A stretch of 64,000 nt of DNA from JAXMCI01 sp046349435 (GCA_046349435.1 JAXMCI010000014.1:62001-126000), one strand, 5' to 3'; shown: positions 44,158 to 53,659, numbered from the stretch's first letter. Notes: generated by a model not told the origin, from the letters alone. Program-made: numbers and translations.

Positions 44158-44250
44158 GGTGCCCAAGCTCGCCACCCTCATGGACGAGGTCGAGCACGAC
44201 GTGCTCGCCTACATGGGCTTCCCCACCGCCCACGATCCCCAGATCCTGTC
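44158..44250 (+). mobile_element. IS256-family transposase C-terminal fragment
   Basis: The frame starting VPKLATLMDEVEHDVLAYMG and ending FPTAHDPQI matches the segment of IS256/Mutator transposases before the conserved STNPLERLN motif (usually LPKLAALLDEAEADVLAYMxFPxxHRxKI). Similarity ends abruptly at about 44250. The N-terminal part of such a transposase is found on the same strand at 51000, so pieces of one or two IS copies are scattered. Confidence 0.6.
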
Positions 44251-44630
44251 GCTCAGCAGGACCTCGACAACTCAGCGCGAGATATATTTGGCCACGTCCA
44301 AGCTATGGAACCGACGTTCAAGGACGCGGCCGCAGCCCTCGATGGGGAGATTGCTGCGCTTTTGAAGATGCTCGCCGGTAAGGAACCGCCTAGCGCCCAG
44401 ATCAATTCGAGGATCATAGCTCTGCCTGACGGCTTCGACGGCACGAGGATCCAGGATGGACAAGCCCGGCGCAGCGAGGCAGCGCTACGCCCTCGACCAG
44501 CTTGTGGACGTCGCTCCGACGAGGAGATCGAGGACGCCATCGAGGACGTGGCAAGCTCTCGGCAGACGAGCGCGCCGGCGGCCTTGCCCGGTGGCGATAC
44601 GGCTCCGGGCAGCCATCGTTGTTTTGGCAA
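44251..44630. other. Gene-poor stretch in island
   Basis: About 380 bases of moderate GC after the transposase fragment. A 63-codon minus-strand frame (44272-44463) and overlapping plus-strand frames exist, but none has a ribosome-binding site or a recognisable family. Probably degraded mobile DNA. Confidence 0.4.
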
Positions 44631-45647
44631 CTACCGAAGCGGCAGATACTCCTTCTGACAATCGGCCAAATCCGGTTGCCGAAGGCAGGAAGTGCAATAA
44701 CCCGAGCCCTTTTTCACGTCTGCCTCGAATGTGTAGCCCGGTGCCGAGATGCTGACTTTCGTCGTGCCGTGTTCGCAGTTTGGCCCGTTGCATACCGTTA
44801 TGAACGTGGTGCCGGGGCATCTGGCGGTGACGTAGCCCAATCCGTCGCGGTCGCGCGACGTCGCCGAGCTGGCGGGAGCCCCACTCAACCCCTGCTCCGC
44901 GAGCGGCGGCGGCACCTCTTGAACTGGCGGAAGGATCGGATGGGCGGTGAGCCACTCGGCTGAGAGCTGGCGAGCCTTCTCGACCTGATCCGGGGTCATC
45001 TCACTGGCCACGTGATCGCGGGCTCTTGCCGCGCGGTCCTTCGCCGGGCCGGGCGGCATGCGCGACGCGGCAAGGTTAAACCACATGTATCCCAGGACAC
45101 GATCCTCCGCTACACCTTCTCCAGTACAGTACATGACACCGAGATTGTTCTGTGAACTGACATCTCCCTGCTCGGCAGCTTTGCGGTACCATTTCACTGC
45201 CTCGGTGTCGTCGCGCGGTACACCGAAGCCTTCATCATAGTAGACGGCGAGGTTATGCTGCGCCATCGCCCAGCCCTGATCGGCAGCTTTGCGAGTCCAA
45301 CTCACCGCCTCGGACGGGTTCCGCGGCACTCCCCAGTATCCGGTGCTGTACATTGCACCAAGGCGCTCTTCTGCCGGGGCGTAGCCCTGCTCGGCGGCCT
45401 TGCGCACCCATTTGCCCGCCTGGACACCGTCCGGCGGCACGCCTTGGCCTTCGCCGTACATCACCCCGAGAGCCAGCTGCGCGGCTGCGTTGCCCTGCTC
45501 CGCCAACCGGCGGCAGGCGGCGACCGCCCGGGCCGGTTGGGTCTTGAGCAGGCTATCGGCTTTCCCGCAGTCCTCGACATCTCCGGCCGAAGCCGGCACA
45601 GCCGCACTTAACGCCAACAGCAGCGCCGTCACGACCCATCCACGCAT
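44631..45647 (-). CDS. Secreted Sel1-like repeat protein
   Basis: A 338-residue protein with signal peptide MRGWVVTALLLALSAAVPAS. It contains four Sel1-like repeats (AAQLALGVMYGEGQGV, APAEERLGAMYSTGYWGV, MAQHNLAVYYDEGFGV, SSQNNLGVMYCTGEGV) and a C-terminal Cys-rich domain (VTARCPGTTFITVCNGPNCE, GYCTSCLRQPDLADCQ). SLR proteins are solenoid scaffolds, here periplasmic. AAGGAGG precedes the ATG. GC content is clearly lower than in the host core. It follows the MORN protein gene on the same strand, and both are probably one transcription unit. Confidence 0.9.
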   Translation of the reverse strand: MRGWVVTALLLALSAAVPASAGDVEDCGKADSLLKTQPARAVAACRRLAEQGNAAAQLALGVMYGEGQGVPPDGVQAGKWVRKAAEQGYAPAEERLGAMYSTGYWGVPRNPSEAVSWTRKAADQGWAMAQHNLAVYYDEGFGVPRDDTEAVKWYRKAAEQGDVSSQNNLGVMYCTGEGVAEDRVLGYMWFNLAASRMPPGPAKDRAARARDHVASEMTPDQVEKARQLSAEWLTAHPILPPVQEVPPPLAEQGLSGAPASSATSRDRDGLGYVTARCPGTTFITVCNGPNCEHGTTKVSISAPGYTFEADVKKGSGYCTSCLRQPDLADCQKEYLPLR

Positions 45648-45660
45648 CGGTTCCTCCTTA

Positions 45661-45739
45661 GCGCCACTCCACCGGATTGGGCATGATCGTGAAGGACGCG
45701 ATCTGGTAGACGACGTCGTTCAGCCAGCGTGTGCTGAAC
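45661..45739 (-). pseudogene. C-terminal remnant of an unidentified protein
   Basis: Between the MORN and Sel1 genes the minus strand reads EQDGFSTRWLNDVVYQIASF and TIMPNPVEWR before a TAA stop. The stretch has strong coding character but no start, and its frame begins at or just after the MORN stop. It looks like the end of a third gene whose body has been deleted. I do not recognise the family. Confidence 0.35.
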
Positions 45740-45748
45740 CCATCCTGC

Positions 45749-46468
45749 TCAGGGGCAGGTCGAGGGATCGCGCCCTATTGCAGCGTGCCAGTTTCCCTCC
45801 TTGAAGCAGCCGCCGACCCACACACCGCCGTACGTGCTGCCATCTGGGAACACTGCGGTTCCCTTACCGCTGGCCTTGCCGTCGATGAACTCACCCTCAT
45901 AACGAGTTCCGTTCGAGTAGGTGTAGATGCCATGGCCAGTGCGTTTGTCATCCACGTAGTCGCCCTCATAGCGGTCGCCGTTCGCCCAGATGTAGACCCC
46001 ATGGCCGTTGCGCTTTCCATTTGCGAAGTTGCCATCGTAGTGGTTACCGTTAGGCCACGTGTCGGTTCCGTGCCCGCTTCTCTTCCCATTGAGATAGTCG
46101 CCTTCGTAGCGTTCGCCGTCAGGTCTGGTGAAAACCCCGTGACCACTACGATCCTCCTCGTGCCAGCTACCTTCGTAGCGGCTCCCACTTGGGTAGGTGA
46201 TGACAACGGTTCCGTAGAGCCTCCCGTCGCGCCATTCGCCTTCATGACGTTCGATTAACTTCCCGTCTCGGGTCCACTCAACAATGCCTCGGCCCTGTGC
46301 GAGGCCGTTGCGGCACGCGCCGGACCACTTCATGGTCTCATTCGGGTCCGGATTTGGGGTCCAGATCCGACATCCAGTAGAGGCATCACTCGTCCATCCC
46401 GAGGTTTGTGCGGTGACTGGGGACGCAGAAAATGCGAGAAGCGCCGCAGCGCAGACCCAACTGCGCAT
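45749..46468 (-). CDS. Secreted MORN-repeat protein
   Basis: A 239-residue protein with signal peptide MRSWVCAAALLAFSASPVTA. It has about seven MORN repeats of 23 residues (YEGSWHEEDRSGHGVFTRPD, YEGDYLNGKRSGHGTDTWPN, YDGNFANGKRNGHGVYIWAN, YEGDYVDDKRTGHGIYTYSN, YEGEFIDGKASGKGTAVFPD). MORN repeats form beta-hairpin rods that bind lipids or proteins. GGGAG precedes ATG 46468. The DNA is only moderately GC-rich. It sits between a lipoprotein and an SLR protein, suggesting an envelope scaffold set. Confidence 0.92.
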   Translation of the reverse strand: MRSWVCAAALLAFSASPVTAQTSGWTSDASTGCRIWTPNPDPNETMKWSGACRNGLAQGRGIVEWTRDGKLIERHEGEWRDGRLYGTVVITYPSGSRYEGSWHEEDRSGHGVFTRPDGERYEGDYLNGKRSGHGTDTWPNGNHYDGNFANGKRNGHGVYIWANGDRYEGDYVDDKRTGHGIYTYSNGTRYEGEFIDGKASGKGTAVFPDGSTYGGVWVGGCFKEGNWHAAIGRDPSTCP

Positions 46469-46716
46469 GAGTGTGACTCCCTTACCGGGTTGATCAAAGA
46501 GGCGTAGACCGTCTGCTAATGTGCCGAATGTGCTACGAGAGTGTGGTTGTCGGGAGACCGCCCCGAGATGCTCCCCTCGTAATTGGCTCGTCATAATACT
46601 TGACGATCCCAGAGTTGGTGGAGAAAGGAAAAGATCCTGCGGCGAGATGGATCCATCCTCGCACCTTGCATGAGCACCAGTCTCGCGTACCGATCAAGGC
46701 CAGAGTCCGAGCGCCG

Positions 46717-47178
46717 TCACTTCCGAGGCTTTCGTTCGGAGGTATTTTCTTGCTGCCCGGTCGCTGGGGACTTCTCGCATGAGGCTCCGCAGTCGGACCC
46801 CACTCGATAGGGCACAATGATGGAACTGCCTTCTGCAAATATGATGCAATCAGATCCGCACGCTACCAACGCTTGCTGCGATATCATTGCAGCCTGACAG
46901 GGTCTCGCAGCCGTTGCAGTTTCAGACCCCATGCAATAAACATATTGAGCCCGCCGGCCATCCCTCGACACGGCAAATGCTCCCGGCATTCCCTCGCCTA
47001 CGTACTGTTGGAAGAATGCCCATACGCGGGGAGAGATGACGATTGGTGCTTCCGAGCTCGTACCGCCTCCTGACATGCCTCCAGGTGCACAGCCTGCCGG
47101 AAGGATGGCGATCAGGCTAGAAAACACGGCGGCCGCAAATTCCGCTCGGAAACAACGTAGGTTCGCTTTCGGCGACAT
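46717..47178 (-). CDS. Small lipoprotein
   Basis: A 153-residue protein with a lipoprotein signal (FAAAVFSSLIAILPAGC, Cys30 in the LPAGC lipobox) and an ordered region VWAFFQQYVGEGMPGAFAVS followed by YVYCMGSETATAARPCQAAM. Four to five Cys suggest disulfides. The charged tail ends SERKPRK. AGGAGG precedes the ATG. It is codirectional with the MORN and SLR genes downstream; a perfect FNR box lies 129 bases upstream. No family name is recognised. Confidence 0.75.
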   Translation of the reverse strand: MSPKANLRCFRAEFAAAVFSSLIAILPAGCAPGGMSGGGTSSEAPIVISPRVWAFFQQYVGEGMPGAFAVSRDGRRAQYVYCMGSETATAARPCQAAMISQQALVACGSDCIIFAEGSSIIVPYRVGSDCGASCEKSPATGQQENTSERKPRK

Positions 47179-47306
47179 GCGTTCCTCCTATCCGCGGCTG
47201 CCGCTGGACGGGACGGCTCTTTAGAACGCACCGGACCCAACTAGCTCTGACCCGTCGTAATCCATGGCCTTCGAAGACTAAACTATAGGACGAAGCAAAA
47301 AGCGCC

Positions 47307-47320
47307 TTGATCTGGATCAA
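47307..47320. promoter_or_regulatory. FNR/FixK-type binding site
   Basis: TTGATCTGGATCAA matches TTGAT-N4-ATCAA exactly. It lies 129 bases upstream of the lipoprotein start at 47178, with AT-rich DNA (AAACTATAGGACGAAGCAAA) between, and may control the lipoprotein-MORN-SLR series. Confidence 0.6.
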
Positions 47321-47568
47321 TGATCAATAGCTCCCTGACGAGCGGGCCGTTGCCCTCGTGCTGAACGGCGGCGAGCCCGAACATGTGGCCGGCGACGCGC
47401 CTTCAACATCGCGGCACTGCTCACCTTTCAGCGATCCGCGCGACGGTTCGGTCGGGATCAAGCCCCCGCCGGCGAAGGGTTCATGGGCACCTTGCGGGGG
47501 CATCGCCGGCTTGGTCGGCCTCCTTCGGCAGCAGCGGATCGAGCACCGCCACCGTCTCCACCCTTGGT

Positions 47569-47730
47569 GACCTTCCTGCCGTCGATGACGAGGTCGGGTT
47601 GGGTGACGAAGGACCGCTTGCCGCCGGGGTTCACTCGGCAACCGAAGCCGCCGGTTTCCTTGCCGCCGTCCCACTTGATGTAAAGTTTCGCCTGCGGCTT
47701 GAGGCCGCGCACGAGGCGTCCGTCGGGTTC
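47569..47730 (-). mobile_element. Integrase N-terminal fragment (DUF4102 type)
   Basis: The minus strand encodes LVRGLKPQAKLYIKWDGGKE, GFGCRVNPGGKRSFVTQ and LVIDGRKV, which match the N-terminal arm-binding DUF4102 domain of P4-like tyrosine integrases. No catalytic domain follows. It is a remnant of a mobile element that probably delivered part of this island. Confidence 0.6.
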
Positions 47731-47839
47731 CTGCCGACCGTTCCACGCCACCCGCTCCCTTGGTCCATCGGGCCGCCGGCCGGAGTCCCGTGGAGTCAGA
47801 TTTGCAAGGTCGAGGGGCGGCAAGCCCTGTCCGCCCATG

Positions 47840-48583
47840 TCCTTAGGATCGTGACGCTGCCGCGGGAATTCAAGCAGTGTCAGCAGGGGTTAGGGTCGTC
47901 ATCCCCTGGACACGAGGCCAGAGGAGCCACCTCGCCTACAGCACCAAGGTGGTCGAGGAGCTCGCCGATGAACAGCGTCTCGAGCGTGCCGGTAATGCCC
48001 TGGCGCTAGTGGCCGATGATATTGCCGGGTCGCAGTTGCAAGGTCACGAACGGCGTGGCCTCGGTGCGCGGCGCCGCGGCCGATGTCGGCCAACCCAGGG
48101 CCGCCCGGTGCTTGAGCGAGCAGGCCGCCTCGCCCGAGTTCTCGGTCGACGGCGTCCCATGTGGCCACCGGATGGTTTTCCGCATCAGACGCCCCCACCC
48201 CCGGCAAATGCCCCGGCAGGGCCGCTGGCGTCGACGGGAACGCGCGCCAGGAGGCTCACATGCGAGCCTCGACTCGGAGGCGGCACGGCCCATTGGCCTC
48301 AGCGCCGCCGCGTCGCTGCGGGCCGCTTCTTTCGCGCCCTACGCCGCCCAGCACCGGCGACCCCGGCGTGGCAAGCGCTTGCTGGCATCGGATGACAAGT
48401 CATCTGCTCATGCCGACCATACCCTCGCACGTCTCGGCTGGAGCCATCACCATTCTCTCTGGCTGACGTGCCGCACCGCTGGTCAGACCCCATCAAGCAT
48501 GGACCCGGCGAGCGCACGAGGGCCGGCGAAAGGTGCGGCACTTGCCGGCACCCTGCGTGTGGGCAGAAGGAGGATCTTGCCAA
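47840..48583. other. 740-base region without recognisable gene
   Basis: Several overlapping frames exist on both strands, but none has a ribosome-binding site, family similarity or consistent coding character. Short patches on the minus strand look protein-like (GTLETLFIGELLDHLG) and may be a decayed gene. I see no structural RNA or repeat. Confidence 0.4.
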
Positions 48584-48844
48584 ATGCGCTTTTCGATTCG
48601 AAGCGCCTCCCGGCTTGGCGCTGTCCTCGTCTGGGCGGCTCTTCTTCTGGCAACGACGCCGGGAATGGCCGGCAAGCCGGACAATCCAGGTAACGACCAT
48701 GGCCAACAGAACTTCAATTCTAACAAGAAACCCGCCGACGACCACCAGGGCGGCGCCTTCCCACGGCGGAGCGCCACGATCGATATCACCAACGGTGGGT
48801 CGGTTTTGGATGTTGCCACCGGGTCAGTTCCGGATGTCGTTTGA
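48584..48844 (+). CDS. Small secreted protein
   Basis: An 86-residue protein with signal peptide MRFSIRSASRLGAVLVWAAL ending near GMAGK. The mature part is short, hydrophilic and disordered (KPDNPGNDHGQQNFNSNKKP) and ends with ATIDITNGGSVLDVATGSV. AAGGAGGA before the ATG is strong. Low-complexity N/D/Q/K composition differs from the host average. Function unknown; it precedes SulP by 190 bases on the same strand. Confidence 0.55.
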   Translation: MRFSIRSASRLGAVLVWAALLLATTPGMAGKPDNPGNDHGQQNFNSNKKPADDHQGGAFPRRSATIDITNGGSVLDVATGSVPDVV

Positions 48845-49033
48845 CACGGACGCCCTGGGCCATCGCGGCCATTGACTTGGACCGTCACAGGCGGCGTTGG
48901 CAAGACGTGTATCCGCGAGAGACGGGGCCGGCCCAGGTCCAGGGCCGCAGCGGCTCGAAACGACAGGCGGAACCGGCGGATGATGCGGATGTCCTGACCA
49001 CCCAGGCCTCGCGCGGCTGAAAAGGAGTCTGTC

Positions 49034-50740
49034 ATGCGGCGGCTTGCCCTCGATGACGTGAAGCGCGATCTGGTTCCCGGCCTGACCGCCGCCGCCGTCG
49101 TTCTGCCCAAGGCGATGGCCTACGCGACCGTCGCCGGACTGCCGGTTGCCTCGGGCCTGTGCACCGCCCTGGTGCCAATGGTCATGTATGCGCTGCTCGG
49201 GACCTCTCGGGTGCTCAGCGTCAGCTCGACGGCGACCCTGGCAATCCTGGCCGGCACGGAGCTGACCATGGCAGTTCCCGACGGGGATCCGGGGCAGGTC
49301 ATCACGGCGGCCGCTACCCTCACCGCGCTGACCGGCGTCTTGCTTGTGCTCGCGGCGGTCCTCCGGCTTGGGTTCGTCGCCAATTTCATCTCGTTGCCCG
49401 TCCTTACGGGGTTCAAGGCGGGAATCGGTCTGGTTGTTATTCTCGACCAGGTGCCGAAGCTGCTCGGGATCCATATCACCAAGCAGGGATTCTTTCGCGA
49501 CATCCTGAGCATCGTGCATCAAGCCCCCGAGACCTCACTGCTGACCTTGGTCGTCGGCGTGGCGGCCTTGCTCCTGCTGGCGGGCATGGAGCGCAAGTGG
49601 CCCCACTCGCCGGCGCCACTGATCGCGGTCGGAGTGGCCATTGCAGCGTCCTGGACCTTCGCCCTTCACGCGCACGGCGTGAGCACGGTCGGCCTGATCC
49701 CGCGGGGGCTTCCTTCGCTCACGCTGCCCGACGCCGGACTGGTGTGGACCCTCCTTCCGGGAGCATTGGGCATCGCCTTGATGAGCTTCACCGAGACGGT
49801 CGCCGCGGGGCGTGCCTTCGCCGCCGCGTCCGACCCGCCGATCAAGCCCGATCGAGAGCTGTTGGCGACTGGTGTGGCTAATTTCGCCGGCGCATTCTTC
49901 AGCGCCATGCCCGCTGGCGGCGGCACCTCGCAAACCGCGGTGGTCCGCGCTGTCGGCGGGCGCACGCAGCTGGCGTCCCTGGTCACCGCCGGGGTGGCGC
50001 TCGCCACCATGCTCGTTCTCGCGCCGCTGCTGGGCCTGCTGCCGCACGCGGTACTGGCGGCAGTGGTCATCGTCTATTCCGCCGGGCTGATCCAGGCGGC
50101 AGAGTTCGCCGCGATTCGCAAGGTGCGCGTGATGGAGTTCCGCTGGGCGCTCGTCGCCTTCGCGGGCGTCCTCATCTTCGGCACCCTCAACGGTATCGTT
50201 GTTGCAATCGTCGTATCACTGCTCAACCTGTCCAGTCAGGCCATCCATGCGAGGGTGTACGTCATCGGCAAGAAGCGTGGCGCCGACGTTCTGCGTCCGC
50301 AGTCACCGGAGCATCCTGACGATGAGTTCATCGAGGGCCTGCTCATCCTGCGGCCCGAGGGGCGACTGTTCTTCGCCAATGCGCAGCAGGTGGCCGACCG
50401 GATCAGGGTTCTGATCGCGCAGCATCGGCCCCGCGTCGTTGCGCTCGACATGAGCCGGGTGCTCGATATCGAGTACTCGGCCCTGCAGATGCTGATCGAT
50501 GGCGAGCGCCGCGCCACGGAAGAGGGACTGACGGTTTGGCTGGCAGACCTCAGCCCGCGGGTGCTGGAGTGCATCAAGGCTTCGGGTCTCACAGACCGGC
50601 TTGGAAGCGAGCGCCTGTTCCCTAATGCCCGCGCCGTGATCCGGCACTACACGGAGCGATTCCCGAATGTTTCGCATGTTGTAGAAGGCCCGCAGCGCGA
50701 TGGGCGCCCCGCCGCTACAACCCCGCTCGCTCCTCCGTGA
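49034..50740 (+). CDS. SulP-family anion transporter with STAS domain
   Basis: A 568-residue SulP/SLC26-type permease: about ten TM helices beginning DLVPGLTAAAVVLPKAMAYA. It carries the conserved LTGFKAGIGLVVILDQVPKL region, TETVAAGRAFAAASDPPI, and AMPAGGGTSQTAVVRAVGGR. A C-terminal cytosolic STAS domain follows (LRPEGRLFFANAQQVADRI, VALDMSRVLDIEYSALQML). Substrates in the family include sulfate, bicarbonate and C4-dicarboxylates. No carbonic anhydrase or sulfur gene is adjacent. AAAGGAG precedes the ATG. A strong hairpin lies 135 bases after the stop. Confidence 0.93.
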   Translation: MRRLALDDVKRDLVPGLTAAAVVLPKAMAYATVAGLPVASGLCTALVPMVMYALLGTSRVLSVSSTATLAILAGTELTMAVPDGDPGQVITAAATLTALTGVLLVLAAVLRLGFVANFISLPVLTGFKAGIGLVVILDQVPKLLGIHITKQGFFRDILSIVHQAPETSLLTLVVGVAALLLLAGMERKWPHSPAPLIAVGVAIAASWTFALHAHGVSTVGLIPRGLPSLTLPDAGLVWTLLPGALGIALMSFTETVAAGRAFAAASDPPIKPDRELLATGVANFAGAFFSAMPAGGGTSQTAVVRAVGGRTQLASLVTAGVALATMLVLAPLLGLLPHAVLAAVVIVYSAGLIQAAEFAAIRKVRVMEFRWALVAFAGVLIFGTLNGIVVAIVVSLLNLSSQAIHARVYVIGKKRGADVLRPQSPEHPDDEFIEGLLILRPEGRLFFANAQQVADRIRVLIAQHRPRVVALDMSRVLDIEYSALQMLIDGERRATEEGLTVWLADLSPRVLECIKASGLTDRLGSERLFPNARAVIRHYTERFPNVSHVVEGPQRDGRPAATTPLAPP

Positions 50741-50999
50741 GCCGCCACGGGACCGCGGCCCGACGCGTCAAAGCTACCCTGACGCGCGTCCCGACACGAG
50801 TTCAGACCAAAGTCCTATGGGGAGGTGCAGCGGGCGAGGGTCGTGCCCCCTGGAGTGGTGCAGGAGCTGTGGGCAAGTAGCCCGCCGCGGCGACCGCCAC
50901 GAGTCAGGCGGCGGCGGGCTACTTCCGCAGCGGTGGTCATCGCCGAATCCCCGGTAGGGTTTGGTCGCCAAACCTATCAACCCAAAGGAGATGCCGACG
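50741..50999. other. Intergenic region between SulP and transposase remnant
   Basis: About 260 bases with no gene. It holds a 14-bp-arm hairpin at 50875-50924 and probably the left end of the IS element, although terminal inverted repeats could not be identified by eye. Confidence 0.5.
50875..50924. terminator. Perfect 14-bp inverted repeat
   Basis: AAGTAGCCCGCCGC (50875-50888) and GCGGCGGGCTACTT (50911-50924) are exact inverted complements with a 22-base spacer. There is no T-run, so it is either a factor-independent-like stop for SulP transcripts or a structure linked to the adjacent IS element. Confidence 0.45.
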
Positions 51000-51743
51000 A
51001 TGGCCGAGGACATGATGAGCCTTCGCGCGCTGCTGGAGAAGAGCTCCGACGCCGATCTGCTTCGCGAGATGGTGGGGTTCGCCGCGCAGCGGCTGATGGA
51101 GCTGGAGGTCGAGAGCCTGACGGGCGCGCCGCACGGGGCGCCCGATCCCGACCGGGTGAACCAGCGCAACGGCTACCGCGACCGCAGCTGGGAGACGCGG
51201 GCCGGCACGGTGGAGCTGCGCATCCCGAAGCTGCGCAAGGGCAGCTACTTCCCGGGCTTCCTGGAGCCGCGGCGAATGGCCGAGAAGGCGCTCTCGGCGG
51301 TGATCCAGGAGGCCTAGGTGCAGGGCGTGTCGACCCGCTCGGTCGACGACCTCGTGCAGGCCATGGGCATGAGCGGCATCTCGAAGAGCCAGGTTTCGCG
51401 GCTCTGCGCCGAGCTGGACGACAAGGTGCAGACCTTCCTCAACCGCCCGCTGGAAGGCGACTGGCCCTATGTCTGGCTGGACGCCACCTACGTGAAGGTG
51501 CGCGAGGCCGGCCGCATCGTCTCGGTCGCGGTGATCATCGCGGTCGGGGTCAACAGCGACGGCCGGCGCGAGGTGCTCGGCCTCGACATCGGCCACTCCG
51601 AGGCCGAGACCTTCTGGGTCGAGTTCCTGCGCAAGCTGGCGCGCCGCGGCCTGCGTGGCGTCAAGCTGGTCATCTCCGACGCCCATGGCGGCCTCAAGGC
51701 CGCGGTCACCCGCGTCCCGCACGCCGCCCAGAGGCGGCCATAG
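51000..51743 (+). mobile_element. IS256-family transposase, amber-interrupted and truncated
   Basis: The frame starting MAEDMMSLRALLEKSSDADL encodes the N-terminal half of a Mutator/IS256 DDE transposase (LTGAPHGAPDPDRVNQRNGY, ELRIPKLRKGSYFPGFLEPR). A TAG at 51315-51317 interrupts the conserved EA-Y-VQGVSTRSVDDLV motif. The same frame then continues through the first catalytic Asp (WPYVWLDATYVKVREAG) and second Asp region (KLVISDAHGGLKAAVTRV) and is cut at about 51718. The C-terminal third with the catalytic Glu is absent. Non-functional. Confidence 0.85.
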
Positions 51744-52105
51744 CAAAACAACACAGCCGGCATCCGCGCGTCCCAAGCGATTCTCATCATCAGCAACTCT
51801 CTTTTCGCTGGTTCATGAATGGGCTGGCGCGTCCGCGACGCTGGGCGTGTCCTCCGAAACTCCCTGGCCCAGACTTCAGCAGACACCGTCGCCGGCCACG
51901 ACGGCGGCACGCGGTCGTGGCTGTCCGCACAACGCGTCCGGCCAAGCATAACGCGTCACGTCCCTCGCACCCGCACCCGGCGAGATGCGAACGCACGACC
52001 TCCGCCCTCGGAAACCGCGCCCCTTCCGACCCTTTGCACTCAGCCAGCGCCTGGAGTATGGTGCGCCGCTTCCAGCCGGGCGGCCACGGCCGCCCGCCTC
52101 GTGCT
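51744..52105. other. Region upstream of tRNA-Arg
   Basis: About 360 bases with no recognisable gene between the transposase break and the tRNA. TTTGCACTC near 52034 and AGTATGGT near 52056 could be the tRNA promoter (-35 and -10). Confidence 0.4.
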
Positions 52106-52182
<77 letters not shown>

Positions 52183-52706
52183 TCTTTTCCGCAGAAATCC
52201 GCCAGTTTTCAGCCGATAGATCGGTCCGCTTGGTGCCTCGATTCTGGCCCTAAACGTCCAGCCGCGGCCAGGAGACGACAGCCGCGCCGGGGAAAGGTCG
52301 GGAAATCTGTTCGTTAGCTGTTCCCCCTAGGGGATGCACGCGGGGGCTGCGCCGTCGGTGATTCGGGCGGCCGGTGCGAGAGTTCCGGGTTCGCGTATCG
52401 TTCTCGCGCTTGGCCTTGGATAACGCCGTACTAACAATGCCTTAGCGAACGAGATATGGGGGGTGGGCGGACCGTGCGGCACCAGCCCTTTGCTCGTTGT
52501 AAGGCCTGTGGATTCTTTGTCGCGGGCTACCAACGCGGGGAAGAGAACCGGGCCTGCCAGCCTGGGTCCCGGAAATCCGCATCACCTGAACCGGCTGCGG
52601 AAAGCCGTCTTGCGCGGCCAGAGTTTTGGTCAAGTCGCCCAGGTCAGTCAAGCCGGTTCTCTTGCCCCGCCGCAACAAGCGGCCGGGCCAGTAGGAGAAC
52701 TAACCT

Positions 52707-52905
52707 ATGGCGTTCTACAAGTATGGCCACTTCCTCCAGCCAGCCGGGTCATGCGACCCCCATCTCCGGCATCTACCGGTGCGAAGGGTGCGGGCTCAGC
52801 ATCACGTCGGTGCTGCCCCATCCGCTGCCGCCGCAGAACCACCACCAGCACGGGACGCAGACGCCGATCCGCTGGCGCCTGGTCGTGAGGTCACACTGGC
52901 GTTGA
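52707..52905 (+). pseudogene. Small zinc-ribbon-like phage protein, frameshifted
   Basis: The start MAFYKYGHFLQ (AGGAGA upstream) and, after a one-base shift near 52740, SQPGHATPISGIYRCEGCGL and HPLPPQNHHQHGTQTPIRW together make a 66-residue protein I recall as a common small conserved protein (IYRCEGCG then HPLPPQNHHQH). The CxxC plus His-rich segment suggests metal binding. Function unknown. Confidence 0.6.
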
Positions 52906-53101
52906 TGTGAGGGGCCGGCGAGGCAAAGCACGGCCTTTGCCTCGCCGGCGCCCGCCGCGAGCGCTCAGCGCGCGCGTCAACGGGGCCCGGCGCCAGTCCC
53001 CGAGGCGCCTCCAAAGCCCCCAGATCCAGCGAACAGCAGCCCAGGCGTGGACTCGAAGGGATTGACCATCATGGCTGCGGCTCGCCAGGTTCCCACGAGG
53101 A

Positions 53102-53655
53102 TCATTGGTGCGAGCGCCGCCATCCCGCCGCCTGCGCCTCGGCCTCCGTGCAAAACCAGCGTCGCCCTTCGACGGGTCGATCTTCGTCGCCTCGTAGAAG
53201 CGCCCGCCTGGCACGTGGTAGATGTGCTTTCCCGAGCTGCTGATGTTGCTTTTGATGAGGCACTGGCCGGTCGCTTCGTTGCCGGCCGGGGCGGCGTGAG
53301 CCTGGGCCGCTCTCCAGGCCCAGGGCGCCTGAAAGGTGCCACGCCAGATACCCGCTCGAGCCGCCTGCGCGGCCTCCTCGTCCGAGACGTAGGCCATCGA
53401 ATACTGCCGATAGGCCAGGGCCCAGCCCTGCCGTACCATCCAGCCATTCAGGTCGACTCCGCCGGCTGAGCAGACAGCAACGACGCGACCGTAGCGGTCG
53501 ACGTCGCGCTGCTGGCATGACACCGTCCTTTGACCGATCTCGCCGGCCAGGACGAGCGCTGCGTTCTGCCCACACCGGTACTGCTGGCCGGCGGCCTCAC
53601 AGAGCTGCCGCGATTCGGGCGCGTCGCTGCCGAAAAATCGGATCCGCTGGCCGTG
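53102..53655 (-). pseudogene. Staphylococcal-nuclease-like protein, 5' truncated and frameshifted
   Basis: The minus strand encodes GQRIRFFGSDAPESRQLCEA, CQQRDVDRYGRVVAVCSAGG and GWALAYRQYSMAYVSDEEAA, the core of an SNase-type nuclease, then GKHIYHVPGGRFYEATKIDP and, after a frame change near 53165, WFCTEAEAQAAGWRRSHQ. Catalytic-site residues before DGD are lost because the gene is cut at about 53655, where phage tail sequence on the other strand begins. A 42-codon ORF (52977-53105) overlaps its stop as ATGA but is doubtful. Confidence 0.75.
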
Positions 53656-53659
53656 CGAA

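Noticed and set aside
50875..50924. IS256 terminal inverted repeat
   Set aside because: Both arms lie on the same side of the transposase remnant, so they cannot be the two ends of that element; kept only as a hairpin.
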